Shown here piece by piece: positions 36,035 to 47,725 of a stretch of 64,000 nucleotides of DNA. How positions within the stretch are numbered: the first letter of the stretch is position 1; each line of letters opens with the position of its first letter. The notes beneath the pieces were generated by a model that saw nothing but the letters and a program-made list of their open reading frames with translations, ran no database searches and was not told the DNA's origin. The DNA is from Embiotoca jacksoni (Eukaryota; Chordata; Actinopteri; Embiotocidae): NCBI GenBank assembly GCA_022577435.1, contig JAKOON010000009.1, positions 9,506,411-9,570,410 on the forward strand, read 5' to 3'. The position numbers and the translations under genes were made by a program.

Positions 36035-36466
36035 CTCTCCATTGTGCAGTCCAGCCCCCACCAGCCCATTCATCACCACCGGCTGGTTGTCATTTTCATC
36101 CAGAACCTTCTCTGGTACCGGCGGAGGCAAGTCCTCCTCTGGCTCCTCCAGAGGTTTGTGTGAGGGAGCGGCGGCGTTATCGGAGCGCCTTCTGGCCTCC
36201 ATGTCGACACTGTGGCGGCTCTTCTTATTCAGGTCGATAGAGGCGTACTCCACCCCTGCGCACAGGGGCCCCCGCTCAGGTGTGCAAGGGCTGAGGTGGC
36301 CATTGAGAAGGGCGGGAGGATGAGGCGGAGGTTCGTCGGGGCTCAGCTGGACGGTACCGTTGGGGAGGCCGAGCTGTGCGGGGGTGTCTTTGAGCTCCTT
36401 CACCGTCTCGTACAGAGAGTCTTCCACACTGACATCACGTGACGCCACCGCCATCTCCTTCACCAC
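36035..36466 (-). CDS. pag1: pag1 coding exon 5 (central region)
   Basis: A 432-bp exon of 144 codons (172-315), acceptor ACATCCAG|GTG, donor GGAGAG|GTGAGG, phase 0 on both sides. VEDSLYETVKELKD (Tyr190) matches human VEDCLYETVKEIKE. GVEYASIDLNKKSRHSVDME (Tyr245) matches human AEYASVDRNKKCRQSVNVE. LPPPVPEKVLDENDN (284-298) matches human PPPVPVKLLDENEN, a second SH3-type ligand. The stretch between the first two (about residues 197-236) is proline-rich and diverges from human. This is the largest coding exon and the one whose antisense strand gives several spurious open frames. Confidence 0.95.
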
Positions 36467-36746
36467 CTGGATGTCAGACACATATGTTCTTTAATCTGCT
36501 TGTATATGAGGCAAAGACATTTTTAACACTAAACTGGAAAATCGATTCATCAGCCTCTTGTGGAAAAGTTACAATTCTTTTTCCGTATGCTTTCACCCTA
36601 AGCTTAATCAATCAAACAATCAATCACTCAGTCAACCAGCCCTACAATTTTCTAACCCATCAAAGCTTTAATCTCCTCTAATGGCCACTCAGTCTGAGAA
36701 AAAAAAAACGTGATTCTGCTGTTAAAAGGTGACTTTAAACACTGAC

Positions 36747-36916
36747 CTCATATGTGCTGTCCCCTGAGGCTGGGGGGCCGTCCCCGATAAGGGCATTGTT
36801 GGGAGGAATGCTGGGGAGCTCGCGGTCCTGTGGACACTTGGAGGACCTGAGCTCCGATTGGCTGGAGAGCATCTCCTCTGACAAATGGGGACTGGTGTCC
36901 TGTGTGTCTGTGAGGA
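36747..36916 (-). CDS. pag1: pag1 coding exon 4 (first SH3 ligand)
   Basis: A 170-bp exon, acceptor TTCCACCAG|TCC, donor TATGAG|GTCAGT. It finishes codon 115 (Ile) and adds 56 residues. RELPSIPP (146-153) matches human RELPRIPP, a proline-rich ligand for Src-family SH3 domains. The exon ends DSTYE, with Tyr170 corresponding to human Tyr163. The human tyrosine in QHYEEV (Tyr105, by my recollection) has no counterpart in this exon. Exit phase 0. Confidence 0.93.
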
Positions 36917-37380
36917 CTGGTGGAAAGAGGGGCGAAAAAGAGTCAGAGGGAGTGAACAGCCTCTCACTGTCATTGTCACTGTTTTTTTTTTTAAAGGAGA
37001 CATGAGATGTATATTTAACATTTACTTCAAGGTCCTTTTGTAAAGAGTCACATTGTCTTTTCTGTCAAAACAGTTAACATTTAGCATTTATATTTCTTTG
37101 TAACTGGCATTTACCACTGAGGTACAAATGACTAAGAACATTATACACTATAGATATGCCCAAAACAAAACAACAGCTGAGGTTTAAAATGACCCAAAGC
37201 TGCATGGCAAACACGTTGCTTAACATGTGACACATCATGTGACTTAATTTATAAACAAAGGACAGCAGATATGCTGCACTTTGCAGCAAGGACTCTCCTA
37301 TTAACATCAGTTAAAATAGTTAACAACACGGACAACAAAGACAATGACATGCTAAGCTTAAACTAAATTCCTCCGCTTAC
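36917..37380 (-). other. pag1: pag1 intron 3
   Basis: A 464-bp intron between exons of phase 1. AT-rich, with no repeat or other feature seen. Confidence 0.8.
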
Positions 37381-37477
37381 TTGTACCGCTGGTTAGAGGA
37401 CCATTGTGAGAGCTGCTGATTGCCACGTCAGTCACTGGACTGTCAGCTGATTGGCTGATCGTCTCTCTCTCTGACAC
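37381..37477 (-). CDS. pag1: pag1 coding exon 3
   Basis: A 97-bp exon with acceptor GTCGTGCAG|GTG and donor ACAA|GTAAGC. It encodes 32 residues (83-114) plus one base: VSERETISQSADSPVTDVAI followed by SSSHNGPLTSGT. Human PAG1 has PSDKEMFSRSVTSLATDAPA followed by SSEQNGALTNGD at this place, so spacing and the SS-x-NG-LT pattern are kept. It is a Ser/Thr-rich cytoplasmic linker without tyrosine. Entry phase 0, exit phase 1. Confidence 0.92.
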
Positions 37478-38499
37478 CTGCACGACAAAAGATAAGCTGT
37501 TTGTCAATGCTGCATCTACAGCTCAGAGCCTGGGAGTTCAACTCGGTGCGGACAAAACCAAAGCATTAAATGCAGACAAAAATACAGTCTTATCTAACAT
37601 CAATTATATGTTGCACCCAACCCTCCACCCCACCCCAAAAAAAAAATATCTTGAAGGTAACAGAAATCAATCTGCACCTCATTTTGCACAGGACAGAAGA
37701 CTTTTCCATCTCTGTGCAATCCAAAAGCCACTGGCAGGAGACTGTAATACGTTTGGAGCTTTTTATTTTCAGGATCTTCAGGTTTTTGAGAAACATCTCA
37801 TATTTGTAGCACTGATTCCGATCATCGTGCTTCCCCTGCACCTTTATCTCTGCTTTTCTAAGCTTTTCAATCACGTTACTGATTACTTTAAGCTCATTAT
37901 CAGCTCAGTGTATTTTTACCCATCTAAAGATATCTATCAATTTCTATGAGTATAAACAACAAAGGAACAAAAAAAACATATACTCGTTTTGGACTAATCA
38001 AGATATGCTGCTGTTATCTCAACTGATTCTAACTGGTTTATGACCTGATATGACAACCTGCTTTTCACACGAAGCGGTCTAAAAATCTCTCATGGAACGA
38101 CCTTATTCATGATGTGACATGGATTCATTCATGACACACACTGAAACCAAGTAGAGCATCATAGCACAGTTTAACTGAAGACTGTAAAGTAGGAAAATAG
38201 GAAGATGATAAATTGAGGATACCCACAGGGAAACTTGTTTCCCTATTTTACAGGAAGCTCAGTGCCGCAAAACAGCAGCTCTGAAGCTGGCAGGGATTCA
38301 GTCTTACCCAAGGACACTTGCAACATCATGGAAACATGGTAGACTCAGCATCTGTAATTAAACTGTCAGTATCCACAAAAATTATAATTTAACGGCGCTG
38401 TTTTCATCAGCCTCAACAGAGCAGAATCAGCTCTGTGAGAGAGCAAACACTCTTCTCAACACTCTTCTCAACTCTGAGTAACAGTCACTGAAAAGAGAG

Positions 38500-39816
38500 T
38501 GCGCTAATTAACACAAGACGCTGCCCCCGTCCCTCACCCCCCCAGTGAGCTGCATGGACACAGAGCCCTCAACTTCAAAGGGCTCATCCACCATCGACAC
38601 CACTTTCTTTGATTTGTCCAGTGCATTCAACACCATCCAACCACTGCTGCTGAGTGAGAAGCTGCGGGTGGTGGGGGTGGACACATCCACCGTCTCCTGG
38701 ATCACTGACTACCTGACAGGCAGACCACAGTTTGTCCGTCTGGGCAGTGTGCTGTCTGATACGGTGGTCAGTGGTATTGGAGCTCCTCAGGGAACTGTTC
38801 TGTCTCCCTTCCTGTTCACCTTATACACCACTGACTTCCAGTACAACTTGGAGTCCTGCCATCTGCAGAAGTTCTCTGATGACTCTGCAGTGGTCGGGTG
38901 TATAAGGGATGGACGGGAGGATGAGTACAGGGCAGTAGTGGAGGACTTTGTGGAGTGGGCGGGAAGAAATGCTCCTGAACGTGGCCAAGACCAGAGAGAT
39001 GGTGGTCGACTTCAGGAGGAAGACGACGGCTCCACAACCGCTGAGAGTTCTGGGAGAGGAGGTGGACATGGTGGAGGAGTACAAGTACCTGGGTGTCTCC
39101 ATGACAACAGACTGAACTGGAAGACCAACATCAACGCTGTCTACAAGAAGGGGATGAGTCGACTCTTTTTCTTGAGGAAACTTTGATCCTTCAATATGTG
39201 CAGCAAGATGTTGGAGATGTTCTACCAGTCTGTTGTGGCCAGTGAACTGTACTTCGCTGTGATCTGCTGGGGAAGCAGCATTGGAGCCGGAGACACCAAC
39301 AGACTTAACAAACTGGTTAAGAAGGCCGGCTCCATCATTGTCTGCAATCTGGACAACCTGGAAAAGGTGGTGGAGAGGAGGACGCTGAGGAAACTATTAT
39401 CCATATTGGATCATCCTGACCACCCTCTCCACCACCTGCTGCAGGGACAGCGGAGCACGTTCTCCAAAAGACTCCTCCAGCTCCGCTGTCACAAGGACAG
39501 ATACAGGAGATCATTCCTGCCCACTGCAATAAGACTGTACAATAACTCACCTCTGGCAAAATCCATCACACAACAATAACACCGTTGGTTGTCTGTTTTC
39601 TTGTTTGTTTAAATCCTTGCACTATTGTTTAGTTAGTTTTAATTTAATTTAATTATTCTATTTTATTTTATTCTATTTTATTGTATATACTGTGCATTTT
39701 TATATTTAATATTTTTTACTGTTGTTTTATTGCTTTCCTGTACCTATAATGCTGCTGTAGTGAAAAAAATGTCCCCTTGTGGGATTAATGAAGTAACTAT
39801 ATCTATCTATCTAAGA
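38500..39816 (+). mobile_element. 5'-truncated, mutated CR1/Rex1/L2-type LINE fragment
   Basis: The plus strand encodes the C-terminal part of a non-LTR retrotransposon reverse transcriptase. FFDLSSAFNTIQP, GAPQGTVLSPFLFTLYTTDF and the catalytic-type FSDDSAVVG are visible (38608-38910). The downstream 'thumb' and tail region (to 39579) includes LNWKTNINAVYKKGMSRLFF. The frame is broken near 38968 and again near 39112 by shifts, and by an in-frame TGA at 39184-39186, so this copy is dead. The 3' end is an AT-rich tail closing with a short (TATC)n run at 39797-39814, typical of CR1-like LINEs that end in short tandem units instead of poly(A). It lies antisense in a pag1 intron. The 5' limit is approximate, and the exact clade (Rex1 favoured) is uncertain. 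Confidence 0.88.
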
Positions 39817-40709
39817 CCTGGTGCACCGAGGCACGATTTATCAACATTCACTTTACACAGAAACGCTCTTGTTTCTATCGGCAAAATTATCACTCACTAC
39901 TGAGAGATCATGAAGTGTGAAAACCTCTGAAACAGTGCAAGCAGAGAGTAGTCTTTGTTTAGGCTTGTTGTTTTTCTTATGCCGGAGCAGAAGGTTGCGT
40001 ATTAGAAGCTCCACAACTCCACCTAGTGGTCATATACTCTCATAACTGTTGGTGTCGATGAGGTAATCTTTAACTATTTTATGACCTCAATATGTCTGAC
40101 ATTATCCTCTTATTTTAGAATTTTCGTTAGAAAAGCAGGCAACAGCCACACATAAAGATAACCTGTTAACATGCATCATATGACATGATGTGTCATCTTG
40201 ACTGAGGTCCTCTCAGCTGAATCATTGATAAGATGAGATAATTGTAGAAAATATGCTCGCTTTACAACATTTTTACAGGGTTTTTTTTTGCCTATCTTTA
40301 GTGTTATCTGAAATGCAACACAATTACAGAGCCTGTGCTTTGGCCTGTCACTTTGTCCTTTTTCTGGCTGGACCTCACAACACATGAGATCTGGTGTTCA
40401 CTGATTCTGGTTTAAATCCTAATTTTGGGTCAGTTTGCACCCTGATACAGCGAATGATGAGGTGACGAGGGAGAAAGTTCCTGTATGTTGCAATGTGGTC
40501 GCAAGAAAGACAGACAGACAGATTGCGGGTGAGCGAGGAAGACTTAATCTACTCATCCGCAAAGACAAAGACCCCCATTTAACCTGTCAGGCGGTGACAT
40601 GGTCCGTCATACAAATGGGCCCCTCTTGAAACAATTTGACCACCCGGCAATTCCACTGCCACTTAAAGGTTACAGTGAAGATATCAATCAAATGCAAAAA
40701 GGCTCTGAG

Positions 40710-40710
<1 letters not shown>

Positions 40711-40787
<77 letters not shown>
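40711..40787. repeat. (GT)n microsatellite
   Basis: About 38 GT units in pag1 intron 2. Confidence 0.95.
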
Positions 40788-40790
<3 letters not shown>

Positions 40791-41812
40791 TGGAAGCATG
40801 AAGGCTGACACACACACATACACAAAGGCCCAGAGGGAGTGACAGGAGAGAGTAAGTGGATGTCACTTAGTCTGTGAAAGCCAAGTATTTGTCACACTTA
40901 AATGTTGCTTGGCTACTGAAGCATCAATATTAGGGCAGTTGGTAATTAGTAGTGGTGACTAGTGACATATTAATTAGTGACATATTGTAAATTTAAAAGT
41001 ATGTCATTATGAGTAGTTCATAGCAAGAAAAAGCAAAGGTCAACTCTATGAGTACCGAATATTCTTTCTTTTTTCTAAATCTATCTTTTTGTTTTACTAA
41101 ATTTAATTGCATTCTTTCTTTTGAATGACTTAAGTAAAAGACACATTGCAATATGAAAATAACTGACTGATGGGCGTAGCAGTCAGTGGAATTTCCCACA
41201 TGTGCTCATTGAGTAGGAGTAACTACTTCCTCATCAGCAGCTGCTGGAGATGCAGAAACAAGTGGAGGTTGTCAATCAGCCGTGTGCAGGGAGGGTTTGT
41301 TTTGTGTATGCTTCGGTGTCGGTGTGATGGAAGTGGGTTTGGAGGCAAATGTCAAAGGGTGTGTGTGTGTGTGTCTCATAGGATATCAGGGCAGAGATGT
41401 GTATGAGTGTGCGTGTGTGTCATTCAGGCATCTGGAAATTCTATCCGCAACCTCATTTACCAGCAGTTACACTGCCTGATGACACACTCTCCCGCACTGG
41501 GAGTAATAAGGACTGTATGTAACTGTGTGTGCGTGCGTCCATCTGTAACGCAAAGCAGGGGTTTTTGTCAAAGGAAGTCAATGAGTTTGAGCAAATATTT
41601 TTACAGCATTCAAATCAAATTATTGATCTCTCACCGCTGGAAAACCATTTAGAGTTACACTCAATTATGTGGGAAACTGTGTGAGGGAGAAAACCCTGTG
41701 TGGGTCTGATATGAATGTTCAACCATGCAGGTAATTATTAATCTGCCTGATGCATGTGACAAGAATGAAAATACACAACTTTCCCTCCACATCTCATCTC
41801 ACACCACATAGA

Positions 41813-41919
<107 letters not shown>

Positions 41920-42111
41920 TGTCATAAGCCCAACAACAACTTTACGAAATCATTTTCATAACAGCTTTTTCATAGCCAACATTTACAAGGTGATTCAAAA
42001 GGATTATCGTTAATGGTTAATATTTTATTATTCAATTCCTTTTTAAACAGTGGCTTTTACAAGTGCAAGCCTTATTGCAAGAAAGAGGGGAAAACCTTAT
42101 GTCCAACTCAC

Positions 42112-42169
42112 TCCATTCATGAGGTTCTCATGGTCTGCCACTGGATGTCCATTCACCGCTTTCTTCTGC
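42112..42169 (-). CDS. pag1: pag1 coding exon 2
   Basis: A 58-bp exon between acceptor CTCTCCTTTAG|GCAG and donor AATGGA|GTGAGT. It completes codon 63 (Gly) and encodes 19 residues, QKKAVNGHPVADHENLMNG. This matches the human segment just inside the membrane (EKKPRQHSGDHENLMNV), with DHENLMN identical. The basic QKK directly after the palmitoylated cysteines fits the inner membrane face. It leaves at phase 0. It is too short to show up as a long open frame, so it is easily missed. Confidence 0.92.
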
Positions 42170-43575
42170 CTAAAGGAGAGAAGAACAGAGAGGTGAGAGA
42201 ACTGTGTATGAAAGGTTGATGACTATCGAGCATTCAGACCTCAGCTTGTGTGTTAGTCATTGTTTTGGCTCTGTTTTCCAGCAAAATGGATCTCAGATGA
42301 CACCATAATGAGGTTAAAATGGAATTACTTTAGGTTTTAAGTGTACTCAGAAGAGTTTACGTCCATCTAGGCATACAAGGTCTTTTAATCCATCAGGTAT
42401 TGGCTTTTTATAGAAAAATATACATTCTGTGTATATATTTATATTTTCTAGGTATATCCATACAATATGATATAATCCAGTACAATTGTTTTGACAGGCT
42501 TCTTTGATGATACATGTAAGGTTTAGCTTGTCTTAGAGATGTTAACTGAATTATACTGTGTTTTAGCATATGCTGCAGACTGGACAGCATATTATTCAGA
42601 GATATTTCTAATGTCCTGCACCCCTCATGTATGTTAAAGGTAAAGACAAATAACTTGAGTACTCAAGCACTACCTTATTAACTGGTCCAATTTTTTATAT
42701 TTATTGTTGATAATTTTCCAAAGGGCTCCTCTGAGACATTAAAACTGGACTCAGCTCTACACTGGGTGAACAGGACTCATGTTTTTTTTAACTCTTGTGG
42801 GTACATATACAAATAATTACAAATCTACAATTTGTTCATGCTACATTAGATGAGGAAGTTTGGATTTGATTAATAGCCCCTCACATACCAGCAGAAAATG
42901 TGCACCTCATTCATTACATTGCCATTGCTTCATTACAATGAGACAAAACCAAGCTGTCCAAATATTAACACTGCACTGCAGTTCACAGTGTAGACATAAA
43001 TCCCCATATAAACCATGCAATTCAGGTGCTGAACAGCAATGCTGTATATATGTTTGGTCAGCTTTTACAGGAACTACATGCTAAGACAATATCCTGTTTC
43101 CCCTTTCCTTTCATTTATACTTTCTTTGTCATTCATTCTATATTTTTTTTAATTCTTTAGATACTTGCAAATCACATTGATGTCTGCCTGTCTGTCTTTA
43201 TGTGTCCTACTTTGGCAGCACATGTACTAATTCATAATTGTATTAAAGCACTTTTACCCCTGAGGATATTCTTTACTGTAACTCTGCAGCACTGTTCTAT
43301 ATTGTCGCTCTACCTATAATTACTGTTGCTAAGAACGGCCTCTTAGGTATTTGCGCACTGTCGGCATTTCCAACAATTTGCTTTAGATAGCTGACACTGC
43401 AGGATGTGTCGATACACAACTCCAGGAAGCTGTTTTCACAACACGCGTCCAGCTTTTTTGACATCATGAACAAATGCGAGTGTTTTCTAGAACAACAACC
43501 GTAACAGCAACTATACAGGACTGCGAGCTTCATATATGTGTGTCTGTCTGTGTGTGTGTGTGTGATGGCGCTCAC
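42170..43575 (-). other. pag1: pag1 intron 1 (between first two coding exons)
   Basis: A 1.4-kb AT-rich intron. A short GT run lies at 43549-43564, about 10 bp inside the donor. Otherwise nothing recognisable. Confidence 0.75.
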
Positions 43576-43763
43576 CCTTGGCAGCTGGCGCACAGCAGCA
43601 GCAGCACAGAGACCAGCAGCAAGGCAGTGAGGGTGCTGAGGGTGACAAGCACAACCAGCTGCCCAGTCCCCAGCCACGACGCCACGCCAGTAGCAGCTGC
43701 CGTCCCTGACCCGACAACACCCGCCTCCGGCCCCCACCACACTCCGCTCAGCGCCGGAGCCAT
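43576..43763 (-). CDS. pag1: pag1 coding exon 1 (membrane anchor)
   Basis: Encodes residues 1-62 plus two bases of codon 63. The start has G at -3 and G at +4. The protein begins MAPALSGVWWG, then a Gly/Ala-rich outside segment, then a strongly hydrophobic helix (LVVLVTLSTLTALLLVSVLL, about 37-56) ending in LLCASC. CASC corresponds to the CSSC palmitoylation motif that targets human PAG1 to lipid rafts. There is no cleavable signal sequence, as in other transmembrane adaptor proteins. The outside segment is about 35 residues, roughly twice the human length from memory. The donor is CAAGG|GTGAGC. The exon probably starts at 43807 after the acceptor CTTTCCAG, giving 44 nt of leader that contains two upstream AUGs. 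Confidence 0.88.
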
Positions 43764-43807
43764 GACACATCACACGGTGGGAGGAGAGGACATCGGACAG
43801 GTACCAG
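43764..43807 (-). other. pag1: pag1 5' UTR segment of the first coding exon
   Basis: The 44 nt before the start codon follow a pyrimidine-rich acceptor (TGTGTCTTTCCAG) whose AG is at 43809-43808. This implies at least one further non-coding exon upstream, which I could not locate in the remaining 20 kb. The segment contains two AUGs ahead of the main start. Confidence 0.6.
43770..43793 (-). promoter_or_regulatory. upstream ORF in the pag1 leader (7 codons plus stop)
   Basis: ATG at 43793 opens a seven-codon frame (MSSPPTV) ending in TGA at 43772-43770. The A of that stop is the first base of a second ATG (43770), which is out of frame with the pag1 start at 43763. Such an arrangement commonly lowers translation of the main frame. 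Its function here is inferred. Confidence 0.45.
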
Positions 43808-45377
43808 CTGGAAAGACACAAGAAAAATGAAACACAAGACAAATTTAAATTGACATCCAGATTGAACAAGAAACCAGATTATTTGTTTTGCCAGCAATTA
43901 TTCTGTTATTAGATCATTACTTCTATCGGAGAGACACCAACAACACTGAGCAAATGGAGCTTTTGGAAAAGCCCACATTAAATATGTATTAGAGAAGAAA
44001 TTTGGTGTTTCTAGTTTTTCAGCAGAAACTAAATTATCATTGTTGATTGAGGATAAACCGTTTACTGAAGGATACAATCGGCCAAAGAGCTCAAACTGTG
44101 CTGAATCTGTTAAGAAAACATACTGAAGTGAGAATCCCGACTCATCAGCTTTACTTCATTAATCATTTGTGTTCATCAATTCTGTTATGAAAAGCTAATG
44201 AGTAACGTAGTGAACCCAGTTTTACTGAAGTGTCACTTCTGTGTCAACAATGTAATGTCCTTAAACGTGGACTCCTTATCATTTACTACAACAGAACAAG
44301 TGGTTTTAAGCATAAGCCAGGTAATATTCTACATGTATTACTGCTGACAAATCGCATTAAAAAACACAAGCAACAATGTGTTTGTGTGTCTCTCAACTCT
44401 TTTTGACATCCTCAGTGACAGCCAAAAGCTGTAAATCTTTAATACTCAAGTTCGTACTGACATTTTTAAAAGGACAAACTAATTTACCCAAACAGAGAAT
44501 ATACATTTTAGCAAATATTAACTGGAGTAGACAGACATTTGTCGTGAACTATTTCCAGCTGTCGATTTAGTAAAGTTTTGATTATCTATGGCAGCAGGGC
44601 AGTGTTATACTACAGTGATCATGTCCATCAGCAGTGAGTGCGGTAGTGTAACTCACTAATACGTTTTTAATCATGTTTGGAGCTCTATGGAACAACATAA
44701 TGAGGTACATAAGGCTTCGGCTGCATAAACTTGTTTGTAGGATGAAGTCATTGTTGGTTCTTCATGGGATTTGTTGAGACTTATTGTTATCAATTCTGTG
44801 CATTATTCACCTGCAGCTGTACTGCATACTATGGCCAGCAGGTGGCAGAAGAGAGCAGAGTGAGACTGCAGTAAAGACAGCAACCTGCCTCAGTATGCTG
44901 CAGTGGCCCCTCACACCAGAGCCTCCACAACTGGTGGCTGGGCTCTGCGCACAGCATCAGGAACCTCATCACGTCTCTGTCTAACAGCTAAAGTTGGGTT
45001 TCAGTGAACTGATGGAACCCCTGATTTTATCACGGATGATTTATGGGGCTGCGAGGAGTTGCGGGCGAGTCACAGCGGGAAAAGGCGGTGGCAGGGATGA
45101 GATTGTGTGCTACTTTGAGCCACCAAAAAAAACCCGAAAACAAATAAATGTGGGGAGGATGGTTTGTATACCGCTGTCTGTCTGTGCTGTGTGTGCATTG
45201 CTCTTACAAGTGTGTGTGAGAGAGGGGAGGGGGGATATTTGGACATCTGCCGTGACTAGGACAGAGATATAGGGCAGACAGGGTGGAGAAGGGATGAAAG
45301 GATGATCAGAAAGAAAAGGTGACATACAAGATGAATGAGAGAGAGCAGAGAAAAATCACACACAGTGATAAGTGTTT

Positions 45378-45384
45378 TCTCTCT

Positions 45385-45452
<68 letters not shown>
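45378..45452. repeat. (CT)n then (GT)n
   Basis: Short CT run followed by about 31 GT units. Confidence 0.93.
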
Positions 45453-45453
<1 letters not shown>

Positions 45454-46029
45454 TGCCTTCTTTTGCCCTTCACCTTTCAGCCAGCTGAAGAGACAACATA
45501 CCTTGCAGTGACAAAAATATGACAAACTATCTTTCCTTGTCTATGTTCTCCTGGTGTGTGCACAACTCCTGTCTGGAGTAATGGGCATGTGCGTATGTAC
45601 AGAGTGTGCGTACACCGATGGAGAAACTCCATTGTGTCTGCTCGCCTATGCTAATGTGACCAGGGAGTGAGGGAGCTGGGGAAGCACTCCTCGTCTTCGA
45701 GAAGCGAGGAAGTTCGAGACGGAGCCGCAGAACCCAATTTTAACTTTGTCTCCTTCAAACGACACAGAGGAATTCCTGTTTTTGTTAGAACGCCGGTTGT
45801 GTTTTCCCAGATGAAAAACACACCCGGGCTCATGTTGCTATCAGTGTGAGTGGCTGGTGAGAGGCGAACACAGCTTTAACACAGCCTTACCTTGACACCT
45901 TGGATGATTAGGCAGGTCGGCCTCGCCTGGAATAGAGAAGATAAAAATGAGAAGGGGTGGGGGATTACTGCTGGGTGGAGGTAAAGCACTGAGCTGAATA
46001 TTATCCTTGGAGCGTGGTGTTGTTCTGTG

Positions 46030-46051
46030 AGTGTGTGTGTGTGTGTGTGTG

Positions 46052-46087
<36 letters not shown>

Positions 46088-46088
46088 G
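46030..46088. repeat. (GT)n with GAGT interruptions
   Basis: Three GT blocks separated by GAGTGTGAGT. Confidence 0.92.
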
Positions 46089-46233
46089 TCTACAAGTGTG
46101 TGTGTCTGGATGTAGGCGGTGCAGGCGTGTGAGTGGGAGAGAAGTGACGAAAATGTGTTTGTGTTTTGTGATACCCATATCAAATACATATTGGACAACA
46201 GGCTGCCTGCAACCTCCCAGACACACACTTTTG

Positions 46234-46234
<1 letters not shown>

Positions 46235-46308
<74 letters not shown>

Positions 46309-46315
46309 ACACACC
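46235..46315. repeat. (AC)n microsatellite
   Basis: About 38 AC units, opposite in polarity to 46030-46088. Confidence 0.94.
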
Positions 46316-47464
46316 TTTAGGAATATAACAGCCGTTTCACAGTATCTTTCACATGGGACACACACACAATGTCCTCTTTATTGATCGGTCAGCCCATGTA
46401 ACTGAGAGGATAATAACCAGGTGACATCATTGCTGACTTGTATCATATAACACAGGATATCTACTGTATTCACAGTAATATTTTACATCATGAACACACA
46501 CTGGTACACTCCCCAAGGTGCAGTGTTTCAGTCATAAAGTTCACAGCTTTGCATCAAACTGAATTCACACTCCGTTAGATTATGACCTTGATCTCACGAT
46601 TTTGTTTTAAATGACTTAAAATGAGTCTGCATGTGTTCACAATGTCGTCACGTCTTCTGTGAAAAATGCCTGATAGATCTCCTCGTCCGCCCTCGTCTGA
46701 GAGGCTCGTGTCCAGGTGTCACTATCTGCCACTGTGTTGCCAGCTCGAAGTGTGTCTCTGCTGGCACTTAAACCAGAATAATTACCAGCTGCCACAGCAC
46801 TGTGTCACCATAGCAACATTTCCTTCTACCCATCAGCGCTATTTATGGTGGTTGAGAGAAAAAAATAAAAAATAACAGAAATGTTTGGAAAGCAACTCGC
46901 AGAGGACTATTAAACTGCAGGTGGTGTGTGTGTGTGTGTGCAGGTATGTTATTGGTATTAATGTGTGGCGTTATGACGGTGCACTTGTTTTTAACCAGAG
47001 TTTCATTGTGTTCCTACTTGGTTTAGTTTACTTTCCAAGGTCAAGAGTCTCATCTTTTAAGCAAGCCAACATGGCCAAGAAGTCCTTAACGGCCTCCAAC
47101 GATCTACAGTTCAATGACAACTGGGCAACTCCACCTGCTGAGGAAGATCATGTGATGCAGCCAAAAGCACTAGAACAGCTACTGAATGGTGTTTTTGTGG
47201 TGAGAAAATGTTTCCTGTTTCCAGGGTTAAGAATTAACTTTCAAGCTCAAGAGGTTCAGTTTAGGTTAGGGCGTTACTTTATTAATTCCCGAAGGGAAAT
47301 TTTTTCACAGAAGATGGAGAGTAGATAACAGGGTCAAGTCACCTCCTTCTTTTCCTTTCATCGCATTTCCTGTCTGTGTCTGCACTGCCAATACCAAATA
47401 GAAAAAAGCCAAATCCCCCCCAAAAAGCGATTATTAATGTGATTTTCAACTTACTTTACTTATT

Positions 47465-47725
47465 TTGTACCCTTACATGAAAACCACATGGATTTCACAT
47501 GTGCAAAAACAAATGTGATCACGTGACAACATGACACGTGATTATGCACTTGTGAATCATGCATTTTGCCCATGGGAAACACAGTTTTGGAAAATTTTCA
47601 TGGTGAAAACCATGTAGATCCCCATGTGAAAACTTGTCCACATATTCTTTCTCCATGTTATCATATGTTGCAAAATGTGGTAAACATGGCAAACACGTGT
47701 TTTTTTGTTGTTGCTTTTTTTGTAT
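47465..47725. repeat. CACATGTG/CACGTG-rich repeat
   Basis: Dense near-palindromic words (CACATG, CATGTG, CACGTG, CACTTG) recur every 6-15 bp with AAAACC/GGTTTT spacers, on both strands. This matches a low-complexity repeat family I recognise from fish genomes. It forms a natural cluster of E-box (CANNTG) sequences. Confidence 0.55.

Noticed and set aside
36042..36442. Plus-strand open frames opposite pag1 exon 5
   Set aside because: Shadows of the real minus-strand exon, which has clear homology and splice sites.
47041..47328. Plus-strand frame starting MAKKSLTASNDLQ
   Set aside because: Looks protein-like for about 40 codons, but no homology, no clear splice sites and an ordinary AT-rich context.
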